From the NCBI GenBank assembly GCA_020348065.1, contig CP070742.1, forward strand, positions 1,005,509 through 1,054,349: a DNA stretch of 48,841 nucleotides, written 5' to 3'. The position numbers and the translations under genes were made by a program. The notes beneath the pieces were generated by a model that did no database searches, was not told the origin of the DNA, and saw only the letters and a program-made list of their open reading frames with translations. This document shows, one piece after another, positions 25,400 through 34,987 of this stretch (position 1 is its first letter; the number at the start of each line of letters is the position of its first letter). The stretch comes from Candidatus Zixiibacteriota bacterium. Lineage in GTDB: Bacteria > Zixibacteria > MSB-5A5 > UBA10806.

Positions 25400-26908
25400 A
25401 TGGAAATCGATAAGAAGAATTATACAGCTGAAGACATAGAGTCCAGGGCAAGAAGGGCTTTGATAGAACGGCCAAGTTTCAGTATCAGATCGCGTCTGCT
25501 TTTAGGCTTTTTGCTATTATTTGTTCTCAGCGCCGGCGCCGAGATCACATCCATAATAACATTGGGCAAACTCCAGAACAAAACGCAGTTTCTGGGAGTG
25601 GCTGATAAATACACCAACGAAATTCAACAGGCCCGGAGGTTTGAGAAGAATTTCTTTTTATACAGCACGGACCTTCAGTTTGTTTTTGACCATGTAACTA
25701 CCGCGGAAAGCCTTATGACATCTTCGGAAGGAGAGCTGAAGGCCGTACTGGGCGAGGATAATCTCCAGACATTAAAACTCCATCTGGAGAAGTATATAGA
25801 GCTGCTGCATGATTTGCGTGCGGTTGACGCGGCCGAAATAAGCTCGCCGCAAAATCAGATGATTGAAAATGAGCTGCGTCGCCACGGATCCGAGATGATA
25901 TCATTTGCCCTGGAGCTTTCGGAGAAAGAGCTCAAAACCGTAAAGTCCATGTTCAAATGGGTCAAGATCATACCCCTGCTTTTCTTATTGGTCCTGCTTA
26001 TATTGGCCATTTACATGGCCAATTTCCTTAATCGGCAAATAAACCGTCCCCTGAGCAGACTCATGAAATTGACCCGGCGGATATCCGTGGGAGACCTGAC
26101 ACCCATTATGCCGGCGCGCAAATATCGCGACGAATTTACTAACATGAACCTGGCGCTGAACCATATGATGTATGAACTGAATCGGCGCCAGGAGCAAATG
26201 ATCGAATCTCATAAACTCCGGGCCATCGGTACTCTCACGGCCGGGATAGCCCATGAGCTGAACAATCCTCTTAATAATATCACTCTTACCGCCTTCATGC
26301 TTGAGGAAGATTACGATAATCTCAGTGACAAAGAAAGATTGGAAATGGTACGAGATCTCATAAAGGAAGCCGACAGGTCAAAAAATATCGTTAGAAACCT
26401 GCTGGATTTCGCCCGCGAAAGCGAGATAGATACCGAACACCTCAATATAGAGGAATTAGTTTCCGAAACGATCAAACTTGCGCAAAACAGGATAAGGCTA
26501 AAAGGAGTAAAGGTAGACGCAGCTTTTCCCGATAATATGCCTTTGATACATGGCGACCGGCAGCAGCTCGTCCAGGTGTTTTTAAATCTCATTTTGAATG
26601 CAGTCGACGCCATGAGCAAGGGCGGTTTGTTAAAAATATCGTCTCCTCACTCGGATCTTCCCGATTTTATAACCGTCAAGTTTGAGGATAATGGCTGCGG
26701 TATTCCTCATCATATGCTTTCGTCGATATTCGATCCGTTTTTTACAACCAAATCCACAGGACACGGTACGGGGCTTGGCCTATCGGTGACTCAGGGAATT
26801 ATAGAAAAACACGGTGGGGATATAAATGTTGAAAGCGAGGTTGGCGTAGGAACGACTTTCTCTGTGAGCTTTCCCGTAGCGAAGATCCCCGCGTCATTGG
26901 AAAAATAA
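25400..26908 (+). CDS. Membrane histidine kinase with HAMP domain
   Basis: The 502-residue kinase has a first membrane helix (RLLLGFLLLFVLSAGAEI), an extracytoplasmic helical region at about 60-190, and a second helix (IIPLLFLLVLLILAIYMANF). A HAMP linker (NRPLSRLMKLTRRISVGDL) follows. The HisKA domain has His285 in GIAHELNNPLNN, and the HATPase domain has N-box LNLILNAVDAM, G1 DNGCGIP and GTGLGLSV. The all-helical sensor resembles four-helix-bundle ligand domains. The partner is probably the receiver protein encoded just upstream. A fragment of the same kinase type (IERPSFSIRSR...GFLL segment) recurs in the remnant at 30929-31249. The signal is unknown; envelope or TauE/SafE substrate status is a reasonable guess. 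Confidence 0.92.
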   Translation: MEIDKKNYTAEDIESRARRALIERPSFSIRSRLLLGFLLLFVLSAGAEITSIITLGKLQNKTQFLGVADKYTNEIQQARRFEKNFFLYSTDLQFVFDHVTTAESLMTSSEGELKAVLGEDNLQTLKLHLEKYIELLHDLRAVDAAEISSPQNQMIENELRRHGSEMISFALELSEKELKTVKSMFKWVKIIPLLFLLVLLILAIYMANFLNRQINRPLSRLMKLTRRISVGDLTPIMPARKYRDEFTNMNLALNHMMYELNRRQEQMIESHKLRAIGTLTAGIAHELNNPLNNITLTAFMLEEDYDNLSDKERLEMVRDLIKEADRSKNIVRNLLDFARESEIDTEHLNIEELVSETIKLAQNRIRLKGVKVDAAFPDNMPLIHGDRQQLVQVFLNLILNAVDAMSKGGLLKISSPHSDLPDFITVKFEDNGCGIPHHMLSSIFDPFFTTKSTGHGTGLGLSVTQGIIEKHGGDINVESEVGVGTTFSVSFPVAKIPASLEK

Positions 26909-26979
26909 AATAGGCGTATAATATGCGCTTTAGTCCTGGCTCAAACTTTTTATATAATTCACCTGTTCGGGCCGTGAGC

Positions 26980-29511
26980 TTAGTGGAACGGCTTGTAATC
27001 ACCATTTAAAAAATGTTCTATGTAGTCGTTAACCCTCTGGATGTTATCGGTAAGCATATCGAGCTGCCTGGCGCAGCCCATTAGCTTTCCCAGAATTTCA
27101 AGTTTTTCCTCGCAGGCTTCCTTTCCGTATCCTTTATACCAGGCGGTAACCAGATCTTCTCTCTGATCGACCGAAAAACCGATAAAGCGCAAGACGCCGG
27201 TCAGAAATCTTGCCCTCAAATCTCTGCGCGACCGGCCGGCGCCGCCTCCCCTGAATCTGAATGTTATATAATTATTATGGGTTCTGTCGCAAACCAAGGC
27301 ATCAATCATCGTATAATGATACGCCAGCCTGGCGTTGAAATTCAGGTATTCGGGCCCCACTATTATATAATTGCGGTCACCCATTCGGCGAACGGCGTCT
27401 ATATTCTCGCTCATGGATGTCATGACCACCGCGGCCATTCCCGAGAGGCTGACAGCCGAGCGGCCCGCCCATCTGATATCAGGGTGGGAGATTCCGCTCC
27501 ACAAAGCCCGGAAAGGTTGCGATAGTATGCCCCCCGGCGGGACTTTTTTATGGCGGCTGAATTCCTTATCTATAGTATCACCGATGTCGAGAACGGTTAG
27601 AAAAAGAGGTATGTTAGAATCGAGAAGTTTGAAGCTTTCTTTTAAATTCTTGACCTGTTCGTCGCCGAGATCGAAGAGGGAGGTTACGGCCTTTTGATGG
27701 ACATATCGAATAATATCGTGTATGGATTTGCAGCCGGAGGGAGTGAAATTTGAGGCTGCCGGGTCTGTCAGATTTAATTGAAACAGGAGATCTCGTAAGA
27801 CATCCGGTTTTTTCTGCTTTGGTGAATATCTTTGGGTTTCCAGCACTGGAAGATCGGGCCAGGGTAGCCCTGCATATACTTTTCTTCTGGCGGAATCCAG
27901 GCCTATTTCATTTACGTTCTTTAGCTTTTCAACGGCATTATCGAGGTTGAAAAGCGAGGGTAATCCATACTCCCTGGCTACGTTTGCGGCATGACCAGTC
28001 GGATGCCCCTTTTCCGTAATGAGACCCGAAATCCGGGGAAAAACGGACGTGATCTCCGGTTCCGCGTACCTGGACAAAAGGATAGCCCCTTTCTCAATCT
28101 CATCGAGCTTATTTGTCGATTCTAAATACTGCAGGTTTCCCTGAGCCCGGCCCGGAAATATAGTGGCGCCTCCCCTGGCCAATACCCTGGATTTCACCTG
28201 TTCCTCTGATTCCAATCGGGGTATATCGCCAACCCGTATCGGCCGAGATTGTATAATCCAGCACTTCCCTTTTTTATCTATAACCCACTCGATGTCCTGC
28301 GGCAAGCCGAAATGATCTTCAATCGTCAGAGCGATTCGCGCCAATTCTACTGCCTTTTCCTTGGAGATGGATAACCGATTCTTAACCTGCGGCGAGACAG
28401 CCTTTTTTTCGAGACCCTCGTCCCCCGAAGCTACAATTATCGATTCTTTGATACCGCAGATTTGTTTTGTCAGGTTGAGCGTATGGCGGTCAATGAACAG
28501 AGTATCGGATTCAGCTTTTCCTGCCACAAGATCGACCGCCAAGCCCTTTACCGACGAAATGATTATGTTGTCATCGTCGGGAGCGGCGGGATTTCTGGTG
28601 AGTATCACGCCCGATGATTCGGCATCGATCATGGGGATGAACAGGACAGCCATCGGGCTCTCGGCGTCCTTAACATCATTCGACAACCTGTAAAGAACCG
28701 CGTTTGTATTGAATCTGCTGACAACGACATTCAAATAGGCGTGAGTCAACTTATTCATCGGGACATTGAGAAAGCTATCGAACTGCCCGGCGAAGGAAAA
28801 CAAACCATCTTCCCCCACGGCGCTGGAGCGAACAGCCCAGGTATATTCGGTGCCGGTGCAGATGGATTGGGCATACTTTTCTATCGTCTCGGTAACAGGC
28901 TCGGGTATAATGCCGTTTTTGACGAATCGTTTTATCTGAGCGCAGATGAATTCGGCTCCTTTCAAGTCATCCAGGTCTATTTTGGAGTAAAGAGCCCTTA
29001 TCTGGCCGGTGAGATTATTTTCGTTTAATAACATCTGATAAGCCGTGGTTGTCAGCACGAAACCGCGAGGGATGTTTTCGGGCAAGATTTTTCTTAGTTC
29101 CCCGAGATGCCCGGCTTTTCCCCCCGTATCGTTGAGCTGGCTTCTATCGACAGTCTCCAGAGGTATCAAAATCGAAGGCGTTTTCTCCACCTTAACTTTC
29201 CATAAGGCTTCCTGGACTTTACCCGCGATCTGCCTATAAACCCTGTGAAGCCTGAAGGGGGCATCGTCGGCAATATTGTTGAGGATTCCAATCATGATCA
29301 GGGTGCCGTCGAGTAGATCGGATATTTGATGATGGGTGAAAACATTTCTGGGAATTCTGTCACCCACATGTGATTGAATATCCGATAAGGTCTCCAGCAG
29401 CTCGCTGTTTTGACGTAGAAGATTTCGGAGGTTTTCGTATTTCCAGCGGAATAATCTTCGCAATTCCAGCTTTCGCGCCTTTTTTTTCTTCTTACTAAAA
29501 TCAAAAATCAT
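26980..29511 (-). CDS. PEP-synthase-like protein (PPDK N-terminal and PEP-utilising mobile domains)
   Basis: The 843-residue protein starts with a helical region of about 110 residues. An ATP-grasp-like PEP/pyruvate-binding domain follows (LNDTGGKAGHLGELRKI, SSAVGEDGLFSFAGQFDSFL, SGVILTRNPA, WVIDKKGKCWIIQSRP). The phosphohistidine swivel domain has GHPTGHAANVARE with the catalytic-type His. A helical C-terminal domain of about 250 residues replaces the TIM-barrel domain of true PEP synthase and PPDK. It probably phosphorylates something other than pyruvate, or regulates metabolism; the acceptor is unknown. A good promoter (29552-29580) precedes it, so it can be expressed apart from the upstream gene. 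It ends facing the histidine kinase gene. Confidence 0.85.
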   Translation of the reverse strand: MIFDFSKKKKKARKLELRRLFRWKYENLRNLLRQNSELLETLSDIQSHVGDRIPRNVFTHHQISDLLDGTLIMIGILNNIADDAPFRLHRVYRQIAGKVQEALWKVKVEKTPSILIPLETVDRSQLNDTGGKAGHLGELRKILPENIPRGFVLTTTAYQMLLNENNLTGQIRALYSKIDLDDLKGAEFICAQIKRFVKNGIIPEPVTETIEKYAQSICTGTEYTWAVRSSAVGEDGLFSFAGQFDSFLNVPMNKLTHAYLNVVVSRFNTNAVLYRLSNDVKDAESPMAVLFIPMIDAESSGVILTRNPAAPDDDNIIISSVKGLAVDLVAGKAESDTLFIDRHTLNLTKQICGIKESIIVASGDEGLEKKAVSPQVKNRLSISKEKAVELARIALTIEDHFGLPQDIEWVIDKKGKCWIIQSRPIRVGDIPRLESEEQVKSRVLARGGATIFPGRAQGNLQYLESTNKLDEIEKGAILLSRYAEPEITSVFPRISGLITEKGHPTGHAANVAREYGLPSLFNLDNAVEKLKNVNEIGLDSARRKVYAGLPWPDLPVLETQRYSPKQKKPDVLRDLLFQLNLTDPAASNFTPSGCKSIHDIIRYVHQKAVTSLFDLGDEQVKNLKESFKLLDSNIPLFLTVLDIGDTIDKEFSRHKKVPPGGILSQPFRALWSGISHPDIRWAGRSAVSLSGMAAVVMTSMSENIDAVRRMGDRNYIIVGPEYLNFNARLAYHYTMIDALVCDRTHNNYITFRFRGGGAGRSRRDLRARFLTGVLRFIGFSVDQREDLVTAWYKGYGKEACEEKLEILGKLMGCARQLDMLTDNIQRVNDYIEHFLNGDYKPFH

Positions 29512-29551
29512 GCGAACCTGTCGACAATTTTCACAATTCTATTTTTCCTGT

Positions 29552-29580
29552 GTTATAATTGTTTTATAAAATCCTGTCTA
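29552..29580 (-). promoter_or_regulatory. Promoter of the PEP-synthase-like gene
   Basis: On the minus strand TAGACA (29580-29575) and TATAAC (29557-29552) are 17 bases apart; each differs from consensus at one position. The ATG at 29511 lies about 35 bases past the expected start of transcription. Confidence 0.5.
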
Positions 29581-29676
29581 ATTTTTTCCATTTTGGTCCA
29601 AACATGTCTTACGGCATCAAACGTGATTCACTTATTACGATTAAACGTTTCATCAGACACCTATGCAAGCGCATAA

Positions 29677-30852
29677 TCAGACTACGTTTTCCAAAAACAG
29701 CTCAATATTCTGCTGGACGGTCTCGTCGTCCAAAGGGGGGATTTTGGTCGATGACGCGAATGTCAGGAGTTTCCCCAGCATATTCAGATGATTTTCCATG
29801 TCGTTACGAGTTATATTTTTGATGGATGCGGTCGTGAAACCGTAACCGCTAAAGGAACGAAAATCGAGCCAGTCGAGCAGCTTTTTAATGAGCTGATGCG
29901 GTGATAATTGCGGGTTATGCGGCGCAGTCGACGCGATTAACAGGTTTATATAGTTGCCCCCTACAGCATCACAGATATTCGCGGTGATAATATTTCTGAA
30001 GCGATCGGAGGTATCGTATAGTAACAGGGTCTCATTGGAATAGAACATCATCCCCTGAATATCGCTATCTCCGTGCGATTGTTCCAAAAGGGGTGTATAA
30101 AATTCGGAATTCAAAATTTCATATATTCCCTCGCGAAGTTTAAGGGCGCCTGGATTTGAGTATAGATTATCCGCAGGCTTTCTGGCCGTGAGTTCTGTTT
30201 CAAGGAAAGGCATTTGGTCCTGCTGCAGATAACTAAGCGGTATCTCTATTATCGGGACTTTCCGCGCAGACAATTCTCTGCCCGATGTTTTGATTGATCG
30301 ATGACAACTTTCCAGGATATCGAATATACAGTTATAACAATAATTTAAAAGATCGTGTGCTGTCGAGACATCTTCCAGCTTCATGAATGATGAAGCATCG
30401 GCGGGAATGCTTACTTTTGTAGAGAACTTTATAATCTCACCCAGCAGAATCGAGAGAGCGTCTCTTTTTTCTATCGAGTCACCTCGCGTATTCAGGGCGG
30501 CTTCCTTATAATCGCTGCCATCAAAGCATTTGTTTAATTGGCTTTTAAGGCAATCGAGTTTATAGAACAGGTCGATATCGCGCCCTCCAGTCAGGGCATT
30601 CAGATAGAAAAGAACCATGTCGAGCGTTTCAATGATATCTATAATGGTTTCGGCTATAAACATTCTTCCGTAGATATAATCGCCTTCGTATTTTCCCCTC
30701 AGATCGCGAAATATCTGTTCGAGTTTGAAACCGCATGCGATAACCTTGTGAAGATTCAGCATAAAAAGCCTGTAATATGATATATCTTTCAGGGGTTCAC
30801 GATTGCCGTCATTCGCCGATTTCTTTTTTAATTTCAAACGCAAATTCTCCAT
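29677..30852 (-). CDS. Unrecognised helical protein beside the PEP-synthase-like gene
   Basis: The 391-residue protein has no signal peptide or membrane helix and I recognise no domain. It is rich in predicted helix, has a basic N-terminus (LRLKLKKKS) and several aromatic-rich stretches (YYRLFMLNLHKV, MFYSNETLLLYD). Its length and codon use match its neighbours, so it is a real gene. It lies upstream of the PEP-synthase-like gene on the same strand, 165 bases away. That protein also has helical regions of unknown role at both ends, so physical partnership is possible. A TATAAT on the minus strand (30884-30879) may be its -10 element. Confidence 0.75.
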   Translation of the reverse strand: MENLRLKLKKKSANDGNREPLKDISYYRLFMLNLHKVIACGFKLEQIFRDLRGKYEGDYIYGRMFIAETIIDIIETLDMVLFYLNALTGGRDIDLFYKLDCLKSQLNKCFDGSDYKEAALNTRGDSIEKRDALSILLGEIIKFSTKVSIPADASSFMKLEDVSTAHDLLNYCYNCIFDILESCHRSIKTSGRELSARKVPIIEIPLSYLQQDQMPFLETELTARKPADNLYSNPGALKLREGIYEILNSEFYTPLLEQSHGDSDIQGMMFYSNETLLLYDTSDRFRNIITANICDAVGGNYINLLIASTAPHNPQLSPHQLIKKLLDWLDFRSFSGYGFTTASIKNITRNDMENHLNMLGKLLTFASSTKIPPLDDETVQQNIELFLENVV

Positions 30853-30928
30853 CCGTTTAGCGCAAGTCTTAAATAATAATTATACATGATATTCCGATAT
30901 TTGCCGTCATCGTATAATGGCCGAATTT

Positions 30929-31249
30929 TCATGATTTCCTTTTCGCCTTACGCGCCGCCCTTTTTATCGGTTTGTGAATATCAGCCATCCTGAAAGGTTT
31001 ACCAATAAAATCATAAACTCCGCTCAATTCGTCCTCACGGCAGGATTCGAATGATCCGTATCCGGTTATGATTATCACCTGCGAACTATATGGATCTTCC
31101 TTCACGACATTCAAAACGAAGGTTAACAGGAATCCTATGGCGTTCCTGGTTCTGATACTGAATTTCGGCCGTTGTATCAGATTTTTATGGATAGAGACAA
31201 TCTGTCTATTTTCGAAATTCATAATCTCAAGACCGCCGGAACCAAACAT
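30929..31249 (-). pseudogene. Scrambled remnant of a response regulator/histidine kinase pair
   Basis: The 106-codon frame joins two pieces. The first (LIQRPKFSIRTRNAIGFLLT) matches the start of the kinase at 25400-26908 (LIERPSFSIRSR...GFLLLFVL): about 16 of 23 residues are identical across the longer stretch. The second (VIIITGYGSFESCRE, then YDFIGKPFRMADI) matches the last half of the receiver protein at 24968-25354 (VIIITGYATIELARE, FDFIAKPFKPDDL). In the intact pair the regulator precedes the kinase; here the order is reversed and both are truncated. It has neither a phospho-acceptor Asp nor a kinase core, so it is not functional in that role. Confidence 0.65.
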
Positions 31250-31698
31250 GATTTCAACGTCTCAAAACGCCGACTTTTATATAGCCGATAGACACAATAA
31301 TTAGCGCGGTCAATTATACCAGCCATTAAATCCGAGTTCATCTTATCCATATTCAGAACCATTTTCCAGTCGGCGCCGGCAACAAAATAAGCGGCATGTA
31401 ATTGAAATTTTCGGCGGCGAGCCTGTTATTGCGCTCCCTGTTAAAACCGAAGCTATGTGCTTCCGGCGTATGTCGTAAGCCGCGATCGCCCCCGAAATTA
31501 AAGCATAGCTGAAATTATCATAATCCATGTGGTATGTCAAGCTGTATTGAGGAAAGATCCAGGCGGTAAAAGTCAAAATGTGAAAAAAATATTGATCTTT
31601 TTATTAATTCGCCCGTAATATAGTAAAATCGAAGCCGTGGATTTTTGTCGGCGGATTATTCGGCGAGGCGATTCTAATTCTGTGCCGGGGTCCGGTAA
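31250..31698. other. Gene-free region upstream of the envelope transport operon
   Basis: No supported gene. A possible promoter lies at 31592-31621, and nothing else stands out. Short open frames on both strands resemble no family I know. Confidence 0.35.
31592..31621 (+). promoter_or_regulatory. Possible promoter of the envelope transport operon
   Basis: TTGATC (31592-31597) and TAATAT (31616-31621) are 18 bases apart, each matching four of six consensus positions. The first gene starts about 70-100 bases downstream. Confidence 0.3.
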
Positions 31699-32499
31699 AT
31701 GTCTGAAAAAGATAGGAGAATAACGACAGTCGTGAAAAATCTGAAATCTATTCTAATCGTTTTGCCGGTGATTGCGGGAATATCGCTCGCTTCAACCGAT
31801 CTCTCAAAATATCAAAATCATGATATTGATGAAGTCGTTAAAGAGATTGACGAGCTATACAGAAGCGAATCGAGTTATTCGGAACTGGAGATGGAAATAG
31901 TCACTCCTCACTGGCAACGAACTCTGGGTATGAAAGTCTGGACGGAGGGGATGGACAGAACCTTCATTCGTATAACGTCTCCGCCGAAGGAAGATGGTAT
32001 GGGGACTCTCCGTATTGAAAACGAGATGTGGAACTATCTCCCGAAAACCAATAAGGTAATAAAGATTCCGCCGTCGATGATGATGAGCTCCTGGATGGGC
32101 TCCGACTTTACGAATGACGACCTGGTAAAAGAATTCTCGATGACCGAAGATTACAGCTATGAGTTCGTTTCCCCGGAAAACGTTGAAGAAGATTATCTGT
32201 ATATCAGATTCATTCCCAGGGAGGGCAAGCCGATTGTCTGGGGAAAAATTGTTATTGCAGTAAGAGCGGAAGACTATTTGCCGGTATGGCAGAAATATTA
32301 CGATGAGAAAGACAATCTCATGCGGGTGATGGACTTCAAAGACATTAAAATTTTTGGTGATCGTAAGATTCCCTCGGTGATGGAAATGCTTCCGCAGGAC
32401 GAAGAAGGCAACAAGACCATAATCAGATATATGAAAGCGGAATTTAATAAAAAAATAAGCGCCGATGTATTCGGCTTGAGAAATCTTCGATCACCCTGA
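31699..32499 (+). CDS. LolA-like outer-membrane lipoprotein-sorting protein
   Basis: The 266-residue protein has a signal peptide (NLKSILIVLPVIAGISLAS). The mature part is a LolA/LolB-like beta fold with the typical WTEGMDRTFIRITSPPKEDG, MWNYLPKTNKVIKIPPSMMM and SWMGSDFTNDDLVKE segments. A GTG at 31732, behind an AGGAGA site, would give a tighter signal peptide than the ATG used here. The family handles lipoproteins or lipids in the periplasm, often with a Lol/MacB-type ABC transporter. The next three genes are exactly such a transporter, followed by an outer-membrane barrel, so this is probably the periplasmic carrier of an inner-to-outer-membrane route. Confidence 0.88.
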   Translation: MSEKDRRITTVVKNLKSILIVLPVIAGISLASTDLSKYQNHDIDEVVKEIDELYRSESSYSELEMEIVTPHWQRTLGMKVWTEGMDRTFIRITSPPKEDGMGTLRIENEMWNYLPKTNKVIKIPPSMMMSSWMGSDFTNDDLVKEFSMTEDYSYEFVSPENVEEDYLYIRFIPREGKPIVWGKIVIAVRAEDYLPVWQKYYDEKDNLMRVMDFKDIKIFGDRKIPSVMEMLPQDEEGNKTIIRYMKAEFNKKISADVFGLRNLRSP

Positions 32500-32513
32500 A
32501 ACAATTTTGTCTT

Positions 32514-33731
32514 ATGGTTATACTGAAAATCGCCTTTCGCAATATATTCCGCCAGAAAAGAAGAACTCTGCTCACCGCGTTAACGATGTTCGGGGGATTC
32601 ACCCTGGCGGCTATTTCCATCGGTTGGTCTGAGGGCACCTATTCGTATACTATCGATATGTTTACCAGGAACCAGATGGGGCATATCCAGATTCACGGAA
32701 AAGGGTATCTCGATAAACCCACATTATACAATACTATCTACAATTACAGGCAGATAGGAGAAAATATATCCCATCTCGAGAATCTGGAGGCCTGGTGTCC
32801 CCGACTGTATTCTTCAGGATTGGCGTCGGTGAGCGAAAAATCCGCCGGCGTTAGAATTATAGGAATAGATCCCGTACTGGAGAACAGCGCGACCAGATTT
32901 GAAAAAAAGATTATCGAAGGAAAGACCTTTTCTAACAAAACATCCCACGAAGTGATTCTGGGATCGGGTTTGATGGAAATATTGGAAGCCGGGATCGGGG
33001 ATTCGGTGGTGGTAGTGTCTCAGGCGGCGGACGGTTCAATCGCCAATGACATTTACGAAATCACAGGCATTGTCGAAAGCGGCGACGATTTTAGCGACAG
33101 GTCGTCATTTTATCTTCATATTGCAAACGCTCAAGAATTGTTTGTGCTGGATCAGCGGGTTCACGAGATAGCGATTATAGCGGAAGAATTGAGGGATGTG
33201 GAAGGTCTGGTCCGGAGTATAAGGAGTGAAATCGGCAGTCCCGATGTTTCGATACAGCCCTGGAAGGAATTTGCCAAGCAGTTTTACGTCGCCATGCAGG
33301 CGGATAAACAGGGTGGCTGGATAATGATATTCATAATAATACTGATCGTGGCGGTCGGAGTCTTGAACACCGTATTGATGACCGTTCTGGAGAGGATCAG
33401 GGAATACGGGGTATTGAGGGCCCTGGGGACCAGGCCCGCGCAGATTTTCAGAATGATATTAATAGAAACCAATTTTATTGCCGCCGGCAGCATATTGGTG
33501 GGGCTTATCGCCAGCACAATTATAAATTACCTGCTCTCGATAAACGGCATCTCAATTGGGGAATCTATTACCTATGGGGGCGTGCAGTTTACAAAGATGT
33601 ATTCGGAAGTGAATGCAATGAGTCTTTATGTGCCGGCCATAACCGTCGTAATTACAACCTCTCTGGTGTCGATTTTTCCGGCAATTAAAGCGGCGCGAAC
33701 TTCACCATCGAAGGCCATGCGTATCCATTAA
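32514..33731 (+). CDS. ABC transporter permease, FtsX/LolE type (first of two)
   Basis: The 405-residue protein has the FtsX-family layout: an N-terminal helix after RNIFRQKRRTLLTALTM, a periplasmic domain of about 220 residues (MacB-like core), and three C-terminal helices (MIFIIILIVAVGVLNTVL, then AAGSILVGLIASTII, then VPAITVVITTSLVSIFPA). ARTSPSKAMR near the end is the typical coupling region. It would form a heterodimer with the next protein and transfer a lipid or lipoprotein out of the inner membrane without a classical channel. It starts 14 bases after the LolA-like gene. Confidence 0.9.
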   Translation: MVILKIAFRNIFRQKRRTLLTALTMFGGFTLAAISIGWSEGTYSYTIDMFTRNQMGHIQIHGKGYLDKPTLYNTIYNYRQIGENISHLENLEAWCPRLYSSGLASVSEKSAGVRIIGIDPVLENSATRFEKKIIEGKTFSNKTSHEVILGSGLMEILEAGIGDSVVVVSQAADGSIANDIYEITGIVESGDDFSDRSSFYLHIANAQELFVLDQRVHEIAIIAEELRDVEGLVRSIRSEIGSPDVSIQPWKEFAKQFYVAMQADKQGGWIMIFIIILIVAVGVLNTVLMTVLERIREYGVLRALGTRPAQIFRMILIETNFIAAGSILVGLIASTIINYLLSINGISIGESITYGGVQFTKMYSEVNAMSLYVPAITVVITTSLVSIFPAIKAARTSPSKAMRIH

Positions 33732-33742
33732 GAGGTTAGATT

Positions 33743-34972
33743 ATGTATATATTTTTAAAACTGGCATGGAGAAACATATTTCGCAACAAAAGGCGCACTA
33801 TAATAGCCGGCACCGCCATAGGAATCGGATTGGCGTCTCTTATTTTTTCCGACGCCTTGATGATAGGTATGGAAGAGAATATAATAGAATCCGCGACCTC
33901 GACATTTCTCGGAGAGGGTCAAATTCACCGCAAAGGTTTCCGTCAAACATATGAGGTCGAAAAAACAATTAACAACCTTGATGATATAATAATCGATTTA
34001 GGCGGTGAAGAGATTATGGCAGATTTTTCTTTGCGCACGCTTTCGCCCGCCATGATATCCTCTCCCGCCAATGTCAGTTCGGTCGAATTTGTGGGGATAG
34101 AACCTTCGCGGGAGAAAAATCTTTCAAAAATAGACGAGGCCATAACAGAGGGTTCGTATTTTTCGGGTGACGGCGAGCGGGATATTGTAATAGGTCGCAA
34201 GCTGGCCGAGATTCTGGAGGTTGAAATCGGCGATAGAATTGTGGTGACAGTCTCCCAGGCTGAAACCGGGGATCTGTCCCAGGAGATGTTTCGTGTATCG
34301 GGGATATATTTCTTCAATTCCCGCGAGATGGACCGTGGAATGGCTTTTGCGAGGTTGAATAAAACGCAGCAGATGCTCGGGATAGAGGGCGGGATTCATG
34401 AGATAGCCTTGAGGTTCACCGATATCTCCATGAGCAGAAATAAATTGTTGCCCTTCTGGGACAGGTATTCCAAAAATGGGAACGAAGCCGTAGGCTGGAA
34501 CGTGATCCTGCCCCAGATGGAAAGCGTCTTCGCCCTTTCGCGGTTCAGCGTTTACATTATGGGTTTGATACTGTTCGGGATTGTGGCGCTGGTTATAATC
34601 AATACTCTTTTCATGTCGCTTAAAGAAAGGATGTTTGAGTTCGGAGTGCTCCGGGCGGTGGGAACCCGCCCATTCGGCATGGCCAAACTCATTGTATTCG
34701 AAGCCGGCGCGCTCGCCGTAATAAGCATCGTCCTGGGCATTATCCTGGGACTGGCGGTCACGTATATCTTCACCCTGACGGGAATCGATTACAGGGGCAT
34801 CGAGTATCTGGGGGTGACGTTTCAGGATCTGCTGTACCCCGAAATGAGGATAAGCCAGTTTTTCATTTATCCCATATCCCTGTTTTTCCTGACCTGTCTT
34901 GTGGGTGTTTATCCCGCCTTGATTGCCGCCAGGATGTCGCCGGTCAAGGCCATGCGTCAGGGTTTACTATGA
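33743..34972 (+). CDS. ABC transporter permease, FtsX/LolC type (second of two)
   Basis: The 409-residue protein is related to the one upstream: WRNIFRNKRRTIIAGTAIG at the first helix, a periplasmic domain to about residue 265, then helices at YIMGLILFGIVALVIINTLF, ISIVLGIILGLAVTYIF and ISLFFLTCLVGVYPA, and the end motif ARMSPVKAMRQG. The paired, divergent permeases suggest a heterodimeric LolCE-like or MacB-like exporter. Starting 11 bases after the first permease gene, it is followed 15 bases later by the ATPase gene. Confidence 0.9.
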   Translation: MYIFLKLAWRNIFRNKRRTIIAGTAIGIGLASLIFSDALMIGMEENIIESATSTFLGEGQIHRKGFRQTYEVEKTINNLDDIIIDLGGEEIMADFSLRTLSPAMISSPANVSSVEFVGIEPSREKNLSKIDEAITEGSYFSGDGERDIVIGRKLAEILEVEIGDRIVVTVSQAETGDLSQEMFRVSGIYFFNSREMDRGMAFARLNKTQQMLGIEGGIHEIALRFTDISMSRNKLLPFWDRYSKNGNEAVGWNVILPQMESVFALSRFSVYIMGLILFGIVALVIINTLFMSLKERMFEFGVLRAVGTRPFGMAKLIVFEAGALAVISIVLGIILGLAVTYIFTLTGIDYRGIEYLGVTFQDLLYPEMRISQFFIYPISLFFLTCLVGVYPALIAARMSPVKAMRQGLL

Positions 34973-34987
34973 ACATAAGGAGCCGGA

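Noticed and set aside
31343-31576. 77-codon minus-strand open frame
   Set aside because: No domain or ribosome-binding site; it may be decayed sequence near the kinase/regulator remnant, but I cannot show homology.
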